Source: CAJJDF01 sp965655625
Lineage (GTDB): Bacteria; Bacteroidota; Bacteroidia; Flavobacteriales_D; CAJJDF01
DNA length: 37,458 bases
Assembly (NCBI GenBank): GCA_965655625.1
Contig: CBFHHA010000023.1
Span: 1 to 37,458 of the forward strand
Direction: 5' to 3'
Numbering within the stretch: position 1 is the first letter of the stretch; each line of letters opens with the position of its first letter. The notes under the pieces are model-generated. The model was not told the DNA's origin, ran no database searches, and worked only from the letters and a program-made list of their open reading frames with translations. Shown in pieces: positions 15,688-22,792 of this stretch. A program made the position numbers and the translations under genes.

Positions 15688-15833
15688 TCTTGTTCTATTA
15701 GGTTCAATATTTTGTTTGCTTTTTTGAAATCATCCAACACATAAGTTTGAATCCACCAGAGGGCTGCTTTCATCAATAAACTTGGATTGTCATTCTTATT
15801 GGCAAAAAGAAACATAAAACGAAAGGCCAACAT
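15684..15833 (-). CDS. Small 49-codon ORF coupled to the methyltransferase
   Basis: From ATG 15833 the product is 49 residues (start MLAFRFMFLFANKN, then SLLMKAALWWIQTYVLDDF), mostly helical. Its stop overlaps the methyltransferase ATG. An upstream stop in this frame blocks extension, but another minus-strand ORF (15903 to 15796, start MSSPILKEKI) overlaps it in a different frame. Dropping one A from the AAAAA run near 15843 would fuse both into a protein of about 72 residues, so the annotated start may be a product of a frameshift. I recognise no family. Confidence 0.45.
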   Translation of the reverse strand: MLAFRFMFLFANKNDNPSLLMKAALWWIQTYVLDDFKKANKILNLIEQE

Positions 15834-15907
15834 TGATTCGTTTTTGGTTTATTTTTTCTTGGCAAACTATTCTTATTTTCTCCTTGAGTATTGGGCTGCT
15901 CATAAGT

Positions 15908-16231
15908 TTATTTTATACCCATTCGAGCAGCTATCTTTTTGGCATCTTCTGCGTATTGATCATCTCCTCTAGACTTCCATTCGCCTGTTTTATCCACATA
16001 AAACTGAATCGTCTTTTCAATCACTGCATTATAGCCTCCATATAAATTCAACATGTTGTCTACCTCCAAAAGGTATTCTTCTTTGGTTAGGTCCTTTGTT
16101 TTTACTAGGTCAAATAAACGATTTATTCGTTTCGATTTTTCTTTGTAAATAGGATCTTTTGCTTTGTAAGCCATCAAAAAAAGTGATAATGCTTTTGCTT
16201 CCGGAGAGGGTTTTTCTGTGTGTTTTTCCAT
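15908..16231 (-). CDS. Hypothetical soluble protein
   Basis: A charged, helical protein of 107 residues from ATG 16231 (MEKHTEKPSPEAKALSLF), ending YAEDAKKIAARMGIK. A TTG start at 16261 would add ten residues. The sequence RLFDLVKTKDLTKEEYLLEV has an EF-hand-like look by composition only, and no signal peptide is present. I recognise no family. It lies between the lyase and the methyltransferase on the same strand. Confidence 0.7.
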   Translation of the reverse strand: MEKHTEKPSPEAKALSLFLMAYKAKDPIYKEKSKRINRLFDLVKTKDLTKEEYLLEVDNMLNLYGGYNAVIEKTIQFYVDKTGEWKSRGDDQYAEDAKKIAARMGIK

Positions 16232-16384
16232 GTGGGAATTGGTTGTTTTGATTCCATCCAAAAGTAATCAAATAAAGAGACAAGCAAGCGGAAAGAACTC
16301 TAAGATTTGGAATTATACGAGGAAGAAAATGACAAAAGAAATAATAAGGCTTTCTCAAAGAGTTGGGTTTCCTCTCATCGTGGG

Positions 16385-17833
16385 TTATCGATCTTCGTTT
16401 ATTGTGTAAAAGTCATTCATGTAATCAATAAGCGTGTTTCTCACTGTGTCGGGAGGGAGAACATCCATAATTCGATTGATTAAGGCAAGTTTTGCTGGAA
16501 TCTTCCCGTTCGAGAACCCTAATATCTTACCCAGTTTCTCAAAGTTTTGAGGAGATAGATTCTGAGCTAACTTTTTCACCGTTTCGATGGTAACTTTTTC
16601 TGAGGCTTTTTTCATCAGTCCTTTTTTCTGCACTTTTTCATGGCATTCTTTTAGATCTTTCAAAAATTCCTCAACCAATTGCTCGTGAATTTTCGAAATA
16701 GTGAGATGAAGGTTTGCTGAACAATACTCATTAGATAATTGAAATTGAACAAACCATCCTTTCTTGTTTAATTCATCAAAAAGATCGTAGGGATTTCCTT
16801 TTGTAGTAGTAAACGAAAACAAAGAAACTTCGGGTTTTCCCACAACTTGTAATCCGTCTATGGCATTTATTCCTTCAATAAATCGTTGTGTCGTTTTCAT
16901 TGTTCTTTTCGAGATATCGCAATATCCTTCCAATCCCAAAAAATTCATCACTGCCCAAGCCGCAGCTATCGGGCCACCTGTTTTTGTACTAAGTATAGTT
17001 GGGTTTACGAGGGTATATCCGGTCCATTCGGAGCAGGCGTAATATTGGTGCTTTCGGTAAGATTTGTCTTTGTGCATAAGTGCCGAACATCCTTTGGCAG
17101 TATAGCCGTATTTGTGCAAATCCATAGAAATAGAGGTTACCCCAGGAACAGAAAAGTCAAATTGCGCAACGTTTTCTAACCCTGCCAACCGATTAAAACC
17201 AAGAACAACTCCGCCAATGCATGCATCGATATGGAACAAAACATTGTGATTAAGAGCAATAGCACCAATTTCCTTGATTGGATCTACAACTCCAAAAACA
17301 TAAGATGGAGCAGAGGCAGCAATCATCATTGTATTGGGAGTTATGCTTTTTTCAATTGCCTGTGTATCCGCTTTATTATCTGATGTTAAAGGAACAATGA
17401 TGGGTTTAATTTCAAAATAATCACATGCCTTAAAAAACGCGGAATGAATAGAATAGGGCATGACTAGCTCAAATTCAGTTTGGCTCGGATTTAGAGCTTT
17501 TGCTCTGTTTTTTGCTGTTTTTACAGCCAACAGAATACTTTCTGTTCCACCAGTGGTAAGAGTTCCCGCGGCTTGATCGCCTCCCCTAAGAATTTCGCTG
17601 CACATCGCAATTACTTCTGTTTCCATATCTCTCAAACTGGGAAATAACGTGGGGTCAACGGGATTCTCGGTCAAAAAAAGCGAATAGGCTTCTTTGGCAA
17701 CTTCCTCTATTTCTTTTCCGGCAGGATAAACCGAGCAAAATATTCGACCTGACTTCCAATCAAAGTCGAGTTCTTTTTTTCCTCTTAATTTTTCGAATAT
17801 CGTTTCTTTTGATAGTCCTTGTTTGGGAATCAT
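16385..17833 (-). CDS. Sphingosine-1-phosphate-lyase-like PLP enzyme
   Basis: A PLP-dependent carbon-carbon lyase of the group II decarboxylase/sphinganine-1-phosphate aldolase family, which splits long-chain-base phosphates into a fatty aldehyde and phosphoethanolamine. Of 482 residues, the core shows YPAGKEIEEVAKEAYSLFLT, GTLTTGGTESILLAVKTAKN (90-109), H130 as the likely ring-stacking residue, D203 in HIDA for the pyridine nitrogen, and K241 in SMDLHKYGYTAKG as the Schiff-base lysine. The DTHKYG-like context with Y-x-x-K-G separates S1P lyases from glutamate decarboxylases. Residues from about 412 form an extra helical tail of some 70 residues. Sphingolipids are common in Bacteroidota membranes, which fits. 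It follows the GH113-like gene after 22 bases, so likely shares its operon. Confidence 0.87.
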   Translation of the reverse strand: MIPKQGLSKETIFEKLRGKKELDFDWKSGRIFCSVYPAGKEIEEVAKEAYSLFLTENPVDPTLFPSLRDMETEVIAMCSEILRGGDQAAGTLTTGGTESILLAVKTAKNRAKALNPSQTEFELVMPYSIHSAFFKACDYFEIKPIIVPLTSDNKADTQAIEKSITPNTMMIAASAPSYVFGVVDPIKEIGAIALNHNVLFHIDACIGGVVLGFNRLAGLENVAQFDFSVPGVTSISMDLHKYGYTAKGCSALMHKDKSYRKHQYYACSEWTGYTLVNPTILSTKTGGPIAAAWAVMNFLGLEGYCDISKRTMKTTQRFIEGINAIDGLQVVGKPEVSLFSFTTTKGNPYDLFDELNKKGWFVQFQLSNEYCSANLHLTISKIHEQLVEEFLKDLKECHEKVQKKGLMKKASEKVTIETVKKLAQNLSPQNFEKLGKILGFSNGKIPAKLALINRIMDVLPPDTVRNTLIDYMNDFYTINEDR

Positions 17834-17855
17834 AATTCTTGAGTTTAAATCAGTA

Positions 17856-18917
17856 TTATCGGCCTTCGAAAAAATTAGAAATTACTTGCTCTGCTGGTTT
17901 GTTTTGCGGAGTAAAGCGATTGTTTTTTTTCTTTTCAATTTCTTCATGATTTGGGTACCATTTCCACAAATATCCACCGGCAAACCAAGATTCGCTCCAA
18001 TACGTTTCGAAAATAGCTGAGTAAGCGTTGCCTTGTCCTTGGTCATTACGAGTAGCGTTACCCTCTGTATTCCAAGGTTGTTTGCCAGTGAAATCGATGT
18101 TTCGATATCCAAATTCTGTAAATAAAATGGGTTTGTTTAGTTTTGCCGAAAAGGTTTCTAGTTCTTTTTTTATTGGTTTCCAGCTTGTTACGAGCGATTG
18201 TATGCTTGGAGTTTTCTCTTCGGACAAAGGGAAATAGGCTTCAACTCCAATAAAATCTAGTTTACTCCAGAAAGGAATAAACGAATAATTATCCCAATTT
18301 GCCGCATAAGTTAGGTTGCCCGAATACCTACTCCGGATAGAGTCGATAAGCGATTCCCAATAGGCAGGTCGATCAATTACTACCTGTTTTAATTCTACTC
18401 CAATACAAAAATGTTCTACCTGAAGTGAATCGGCAACTTGGGCAAAATCAATAATGAATTGTGCATAAGAAGTCTCAAATTTTTTCCAATCCGATTCTGT
18501 TTCGAAATTCAAGTCTCCCACCCATCCATCGTGCGTCCACAAATGAGGCTTTAGTAAAACCGAAAGACCCCCTTTTTTTGCCAATTTGATTTGTTCAATA
18601 GTTCCTTCAATTTTTTCTCCGTGCCATTGCCAGTCTAGGTTATACTCCACTGTTGCTTTTCCCGATCGTATAAAGCCAAAAGGCACAATTGCCACAGAAT
18701 TGGCGTGAATTATTGAAAGAGGTGAAATATTGCTAGAGTCTATCTTTGAGCTAGTTGCAACTAAATTAACTCCGTTTAATTTTTGAGAAGAAATAGGAAA
18801 GTTGTTTTCTTGATTTTCGTTGGCTTGAGCGAGTTCTTTGTTTCTCTCGCATCGAACAAAAAAGAAAGTGAAGAGCAAAGCACAGAGAATTGGATTTAAA
18901 TTAATGTTGATGTTCAC
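17856..18917 (-). CDS. GH113-like glycoside hydrolase, lipoprotein
   Basis: A surface or periplasmic TIM-barrel glycosidase resembling family GH113 (endo-beta-1,4-mannanases). The N-terminus is a lipoprotein signal ending FFFVRC, Cys23. The barrel shows LSVLLKPHLWTHDGWVGDL (118-136), IGVELKQ with Glu175 as the likely acid/base, FIGVEAYFPLS, and ILFTEFGYR with Glu268 as the likely nucleophile. Length (353) fits the family. Mannanase activity is only a family expectation; many Bacteroidota homologues are uncharacterised. The start overlaps the stop of the upstream zinc enzyme by 17 bases, and the lyase gene follows, so the three form an operon. Confidence 0.85.
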   Translation of the reverse strand: MNININLNPILCALLFTFFFVRCERNKELAQANENQENNFPISSQKLNGVNLVATSSKIDSSNISPLSIIHANSVAIVPFGFIRSGKATVEYNLDWQWHGEKIEGTIEQIKLAKKGGLSVLLKPHLWTHDGWVGDLNFETESDWKKFETSYAQFIIDFAQVADSLQVEHFCIGVELKQVVIDRPAYWESLIDSIRSRYSGNLTYAANWDNYSFIPFWSKLDFIGVEAYFPLSEEKTPSIQSLVTSWKPIKKELETFSAKLNKPILFTEFGYRNIDFTGKQPWNTEGNATRNDQGQGNAYSAIFETYWSESWFAGGYLWKWYPNHEEIEKKKNNRFTPQNKPAEQVISNFFEGR

Positions 18918-19935
18918 GGCCTTTTATTTTTCCTGTTTTATATGCTTTATCCAACTCTTCTTGTTCTTTTTTCTCCTTTTCGGTCAATTCTTTTTCTTCA
19001 AGAATACCTAAGTCGGGCTGACCAGCATTCATCCAGCACGAATACCAAAAACTCCCCACCGAAACAATTGACGACCTCATCCTTCTTTCAATCATTCCGT
19101 CTAGCATATCTTGATACCCTCTGCTGTATTCGCGCGAATAAGTTTTGATCGTTCTGTTTCCGCGATTGTCGTATGTATATTTTCTATCAGTTGGAAATGA
19201 AGTTGTTAAATCTCGCTCAAAGCTGAGCACTGAATCTACTGCTGCATGACTCGATTCCACCACTTCCCAGATGTAATATAATGGTTTTTCTATATACTCT
19301 GCTTGACCGACAAAAAAATCATAATCTTCTGAAAATAACTCGGGGATTCTTGATTCCCAGAACCCATGAATTCCTCGTTGTCCTGTTAGTTGTCCGTTAT
19401 AGTTTTCTGTCGTGTGAAGCGGCACTGATGCATCACTAATATAATGGCCTATTTCTGCAGAAACTTTCAATATCTTAGTCACATCTTTTTCTTTGAATGC
19501 GTAAGTCAATCTTCGTTGCATTACATTCACGTGCCAAGGCACAATTCCATAAGCTTGCAACGTATCTTCGGTAAATAATTCAATCGCTTTGTCCCATCTG
19601 CGAGGAACGTATTGAAAAGGAGTTAAGCTATCGTGGTGGTAATGATCTATATCTATGTAGTGGCGAGGTGCTTCCGCTTCTATGGCATATCTTCGTTTAT
19701 CAGGATCTACTGCATGTTCGGTAATGTATTCGATGTGCTTTTTATAAAAACCAAACATCCCTTTGGGTAAGGTAAATACTGCTAAGCGGTTAATTTTTTG
19801 GTGTCCATAAAATCCCCAAACTGCTTTGTCCTTAGTTCGTTTCGTTTTGATTTCGATCGGACTAGTAAAGCTTATTATTAACCAAACTCCAAGTAAGAGA
19901 ATAAGAGTAAATGAAATATGGTAAAACTGCTTCAT
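18901..19935 (-). CDS. Zinc-dependent phospholipase C / S1-P1 nuclease superfamily protein
   Basis: An exported trinuclear zinc phosphoesterase of 344 residues. After a signal anchor (residues 6-24) come the metal-site landmarks of the superfamily: W40 and H45 (WGFYGHQKINR; the mature N-terminal Trp is a ligand in the family, here at residue 40), HYIDIDHYH (92-100), W134-H135, H164 and D168 (IGHYISDASVPLH, with H174) and H190 with E194 (GIHGFWES). Close homologues are annotated as zinc-dependent phospholipase C; the nuclease branch shares the fold, so lipid versus nucleic acid as substrate is open. A charged tail (EKELTEKEKKEQEELDKAYK) follows. It is first in the operon with the GH113-like and lyase genes. 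Confidence 0.86.
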   Translation of the reverse strand: MKQFYHISFTLILLLGVWLIISFTSPIEIKTKRTKDKAVWGFYGHQKINRLAVFTLPKGMFGFYKKHIEYITEHAVDPDKRRYAIEAEAPRHYIDIDHYHHDSLTPFQYVPRRWDKAIELFTEDTLQAYGIVPWHVNVMQRRLTYAFKEKDVTKILKVSAEIGHYISDASVPLHTTENYNGQLTGQRGIHGFWESRIPELFSEDYDFFVGQAEYIEKPLYYIWEVVESSHAAVDSVLSFERDLTTSFPTDRKYTYDNRGNRTIKTYSREYSRGYQDMLDGMIERRMRSSIVSVGSFWYSCWMNAGQPDLGILEEKELTEKEKKEQEELDKAYKTGKIKGREHQH

Positions 19936-20118
19936 AAAGTTAAAAATAGCGAATTATAATCGATTGAGCTAAGAATCTGGAAGAACCACTAAAAAAAAGG
20001 AAACGAAAATGGAAAACAAGAAAATGATAGTTTGACATGTAAAAATGAAAATTATTATTCAAAATGTAATGAAGTTAATAATCCTGGTCATTTCAAATTT
20101 GGAATGTCGAAAATAATC

Positions 20119-20153
20119 AAAAAAAAATCCAGAGAAGAAATCTTCTCTGGATT
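20119..20153 (-). terminator. Rho-independent terminator of the first T9SS protein gene
   Basis: A 13-bp perfect inverted repeat (20126-20138 / 20141-20153, arm AATCCAGAGAAGA) is followed on the minus strand by nine U (A run at 20119-20127). It starts about 37 bases after the stop at 20190. The remaining bases 19936-20118 hold no gene I can see. Confidence 0.88.
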
Positions 20154-20189
20154 GTATAAAAAAGCCTTTGCAGGCAACGTTTATTTTTT

Positions 20190-22175
20190 TTACTGAACGA
20201 TTAACTTTTTTGTTGTAGTTCCATTATTTGAAGAAACATTTACAAAATAGATTCCTTTCGTAAGGTTAGATAAATCAATTGTTTTATTTAAAGAACCATT
20301 GCTTACCCCATTTGCTGAATATACGGTTGCACCCAATGTGTTCATAACTGAAATTGAAACCACACCTTGTTTTCCAGAAATGTATTCTAAATTCACAAAT
20401 CCATTTGATGGGTTAGGGAAAAGATTCAATGTAGCAGATACTTCATTTTCATCAATACTTGTTGGAGAAGGAGAAATATCCATCCATGCAGATTGTAAAA
20501 TTTCTCTTGTAGTCATATCTTGTACAAAAACAACAGCTTTTAAGTCCATAAACTCTTCAACATTTGATGAGCTCATATCAGATAACAAGTTTACGTTTGT
20601 TGTACTTCCTGACATAAGAGAACTCAAGGCATTTCCTGTTTCAGTAGGAATCATATCCATCATTACGTTATTGAAATGTGTTTCTCCATTGGTTCCTACG
20701 TTTCCTGTTGTGTACTTTTCAATAACTACAACATGATATCTAAGGTTTCCAGAAAGATTAGCAAACGGAGTTATGTCAGCTTCAACTCTTACAATTGGTC
20801 CAGCGTATCTTGCATTTTTAATTTTTATTTCAACAAAAGAAGGCTCAGCATTGTATGAGTCAAATATTGGTTTAGTAAACGAATTTGCATTTACATCCCA
20901 AGCTCCGTCAATTTCCATTCTTGGAATAGAATTTACTCCATAGAAACCTCTTCTGTTTACACTCGTAGCAGTTGAGTAAGGATCACCTGAACCAGGGAAG
21001 TTTTGTTGGTATTTGATTACAGTATATTTGTCAGCATCTAAAGTTGGTAGAACTACGCTATCCATTTGAATGTTTCCTGGTGTACAAGGAGGACAAGTAG
21101 AAGCTGTAAATACCTCTAGTAAAGTTTTTCTTTGTAAAATAGTGTCTACAACATCTACCACAAAAGTTACTTTGTCATCAGCTGTATTTGCATCAGCATT
21201 TCCATTTATGTTCGTTGCCCAGGCCTGAATTGTGTATGTTCCTGCCGAAGCTGGTGTCCATGTCGTTGGGTGAGAGTAGTTTGCTACGGCACCGTTTGCA
21301 ATACTTGTTCCGGTAACTGCAGAAGTAACTGTTGCTCCAGTCCCCACTTGATAGTTTAAGTCGTACGAAGTTACAGTCGCAGTTCCTCTGTTTTGCAATG
21401 TTCCTGTCATGGTGAACGGTGCATTTCCAAGAACAACGATATCATCTACTGTACTTGATTTTCCTGCCATATCATAAGTGGCTTGAGTACCAGGGATGAA
21501 TTCGTAAAATCTGTTGTCAATTGGTGTCGGGTCATTTAAGTCAAGTGTTGTATGACCTGTTGTGGCAATTGCAGTAGTACTGTTTATTTGGATTCCTGCA
21601 GTCATTCCCGATACTAAAGCGTTACTTCTTTGATCAACGATGTAGATTTTATTGGTAGTTTCTTCCAATACAATTGACCAATATACCCATCCTGTTCCAG
21701 AGGCCGGAGTGTATGATGTGAAAAATATCCAATGTTGTCTATTTGGTGCAGTTCCAAAAGTTTTTGAAACAATATTGTCATTAGATCCAACTCCTCTTAT
21801 GTCCATTATATTAATAGAACTATCTGCTGCAGAAGCAGATGGAAGAGTTACAGAACCATAGGCAGATGGTGCCGATGGATTTGATGCAAATGAAACTGTT
21901 CCATTTGACATTGCTCTGTAAGAGGTAACAGCTCCACCATTAAAGTTGAACGTAAAAGGAATAGTTTGGCTTGCAGACATAGCTGGAGTTGAATTGCTTC
22001 CTCCTAAAACTGTTGTCCATCCCGTTGCAATTCCTCCTCCAACTGGATATTCAGTTTGTTCGGTGTTGATATTTCCTGGATTTGTTCCTGTACTATCTTT
22101 AAAATAGTAATAACCTTGAGCGTCTGCATAAAGCATGGATGACAGCACAACTATAGAAAGTAGAATTTTTTTCAT
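20190..22175 (-). CDS. Secreted T9SS protein with a central Omp28/thioredoxin-like domain
   Basis: A large cell-surface or secreted protein of 661 residues. Signal peptide 1-19 (LLSIVVLSSMLYADAQ). Residues 20-230 form a beta-rich domain of unknown type, residues 235-345 a CARDB/Ig-like domain, then an Omp28-like domain starting LEVFTASTCPPCTPG with the CxxC pair Cys361/Cys364, and finally a type A T9SS C-terminal sorting domain from about 585 (NLFPNPSNGFVNLEY ... GIYFVNVSSNNGTTTKKLIV). The CTD directs export through the type IX system and surface attachment. Omp28-type domains have a thioredoxin fold, but redox activity is not shown. It has a strong terminator and lies next to a paralogue that begins at 24802. 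Confidence 0.9.
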   Translation of the reverse strand: MKKILLSIVVLSSMLYADAQGYYYFKDSTGTNPGNINTEQTEYPVGGGIATGWTTVLGGSNSTPAMSASQTIPFTFNFNGGAVTSYRAMSNGTVSFASNPSAPSAYGSVTLPSASAADSSINIMDIRGVGSNDNIVSKTFGTAPNRQHWIFFTSYTPASGTGWVYWSIVLEETTNKIYIVDQRSNALVSGMTAGIQINSTTAIATTGHTTLDLNDPTPIDNRFYEFIPGTQATYDMAGKSSTVDDIVVLGNAPFTMTGTLQNRGTATVTSYDLNYQVGTGATVTSAVTGTSIANGAVANYSHPTTWTPASAGTYTIQAWATNINGNADANTADDKVTFVVDVVDTILQRKTLLEVFTASTCPPCTPGNIQMDSVVLPTLDADKYTVIKYQQNFPGSGDPYSTATSVNRRGFYGVNSIPRMEIDGAWDVNANSFTKPIFDSYNAEPSFVEIKIKNARYAGPIVRVEADITPFANLSGNLRYHVVVIEKYTTGNVGTNGETHFNNVMMDMIPTETGNALSSLMSGSTTNVNLLSDMSSSNVEEFMDLKAVVFVQDMTTREILQSAWMDISPSPTSIDENEVSATLNLFPNPSNGFVNLEYISGKQGVVSISVMNTLGATVYSANGVSNGSLNKTIDLSNLTKGIYFVNVSSNNGTTTKKLIVQ

Positions 22176-22280
22176 GATTTTAATTATTTGTTAATATTGT
22201 GTTGGTATAAATTTAACAAAAAATTATCAAAATTATTAAAAGGTAGTATTTTTTATTTTTCGGGGTAATTTTTTGTTTTT
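22176..22280. other. Divergent control region
   Basis: AT-rich spacer between the T9SS gene (minus) and the sigma-54-linked micro-gene (plus). On the minus strand TAATTTTG (22235-22228) fits the -7 box, 53 bases before the ATG at 22175, without a convincing upstream element. Confidence 0.35.
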
Positions 22281-22296
22281 TGGCACGTCTTTTGGA
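22281..22296 (+). promoter_or_regulatory. Near-consensus sigma-54 (RpoN) -24/-12 promoter
   Basis: TGGCACG-N4-TTGGA against the consensus TGGCACG-N4-TTGCA: fifteen positions in register with one mismatch (G for C at the -12 GC). The -24 GG is at 22282-22283 and the -12 element at 22294-22295. A start about 12 bases downstream gives a leader of about 22 bases before ATG 22329. The promoter would need RpoN and an enhancer-binding activator from elsewhere in the genome. Confidence 0.7.
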
Positions 22297-22328
22297 TAGA
22301 GTAAAGTGATCATTTAAACCTAAGAATT

Positions 22329-22469
22329 ATGATGACTTTAAAAATAAAATACGAGCTTGCTCGAGACAGAGCAATAGAATTAATGAATCGAGGGATGATA
22401 AAAGAATATATGGAACAATTATCCTACATGAATACACTAAAATGTCAGTTGGTGACGTTGTATAATTAA
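22329..22469 (+). CDS. 46-residue small protein under a predicted sigma-54 promoter
   Basis: From ATG 22329 (a second ATG follows at once) the product is 46 residues, starting MMTLKIKYELARDRAIELMN and ending LVTLYN. It is helical, amphipathic and Met-rich, with a single Cys39, and has no signal peptide. The gene stands alone between two minus-strand T9SS genes, has a near-consensus sigma-54 promoter and is followed by a strong terminator at 22586-22615, so it is a complete transcription unit. I recognise no named family. Regulation by a sigma-54 activator is the main clue to its role. Confidence 0.65.
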   Translation: MMTLKIKYELARDRAIELMNRGMIKEYMEQLSYMNTLKCQLVTLYN

Positions 22470-22523
22470 AACCTACTCAAAAGATTTTTTGGAGTGTTTT
22501 TAATAGTTTCACTTCAAAAAAAA

Positions 22524-22541
22524 GTCACGGTGGTTCGTGAC
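22524..22541 (+). ncRNA. Hairpin in the 3' region of the micro-gene transcript
   Basis: GTCACG (22524-22529) pairs with CGTGAC (22536-22541) across a six-base loop. A second hairpin, CCCGA/TCGGG at 22556-22570, follows, then the terminator. Together they may be a structured 3' UTR or a small RNA; no known RNA family is recognised. Confidence 0.3.
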
Positions 22542-22585
22542 GTTAGTTAATAATTCCCGATTCTTTCGGGGTTAATAAGGAAAAA

Positions 22586-22615
22586 GGATTTCATATTAAT
22601 GAAATCCTTTTTTTT
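22586..22615 (+). terminator. Strong rho-independent terminator
   Basis: GGATTTCAT (22586-22594) / ATGAAATCC (22599-22607), loop ATTA, then eight T (22608-22615). Flanking A's and T's extend the stem by five. It ends the micro-gene unit; with only five T's in the other direction it is mainly a plus-strand terminator. Confidence 0.88.
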
Positions 22616-22723
22616 ATTTATTTAATTATGTCAATCACCCGAAAAACGAAGGGGACTAATCTCATTCGATATTCAAAAAAGAACAGAAACTGATTAAATT
22701 TGAAATCAAACTAATCTACAATA

Positions 22724-22772
22724 AGTCCATTTTTTATTTAAGGTTATCATAACCTTAAACAAAAAATGGACT
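22724..22772 (-). terminator. 49-nt near-perfect palindrome downstream of the second T9SS gene
   Basis: Two 24-base arms (22724-22747 and 22749-22772) around one central base, with one mismatched position. Each arm holds a run of T or A and an inner AAGGTTAT/ATAACCTT stem. It starts 20 bases after the stop of the minus-strand gene (22793), so it probably acts as its terminator, though its size is unusual. The stretch 22616-22723 holds nothing recognisable. Confidence 0.55.
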
Positions 22773-22792
22773 AAATAATTACAACTCTCGAG

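Noticed and set aside
16110..16358. 82-codon minus-strand ORF with a hydrophobic N-terminus
   Set aside because: It overlaps the 107-residue gene in another frame; composition and the neighbour's better coding pattern argue against it, though its start region lies in otherwise empty DNA.
16385..17833. Glutamate decarboxylase
   Set aside because: The DLHKYGYTAKG context, GTLTTGGTES and overall order fit S1P lyases better than glutamate decarboxylases.
20299..20736. 145-codon plus-strand ORF inside the first T9SS gene
   Set aside because: It is a shadow of the opposite strand; the minus-strand reading has signal peptide, CxxC domain and sorting domain.
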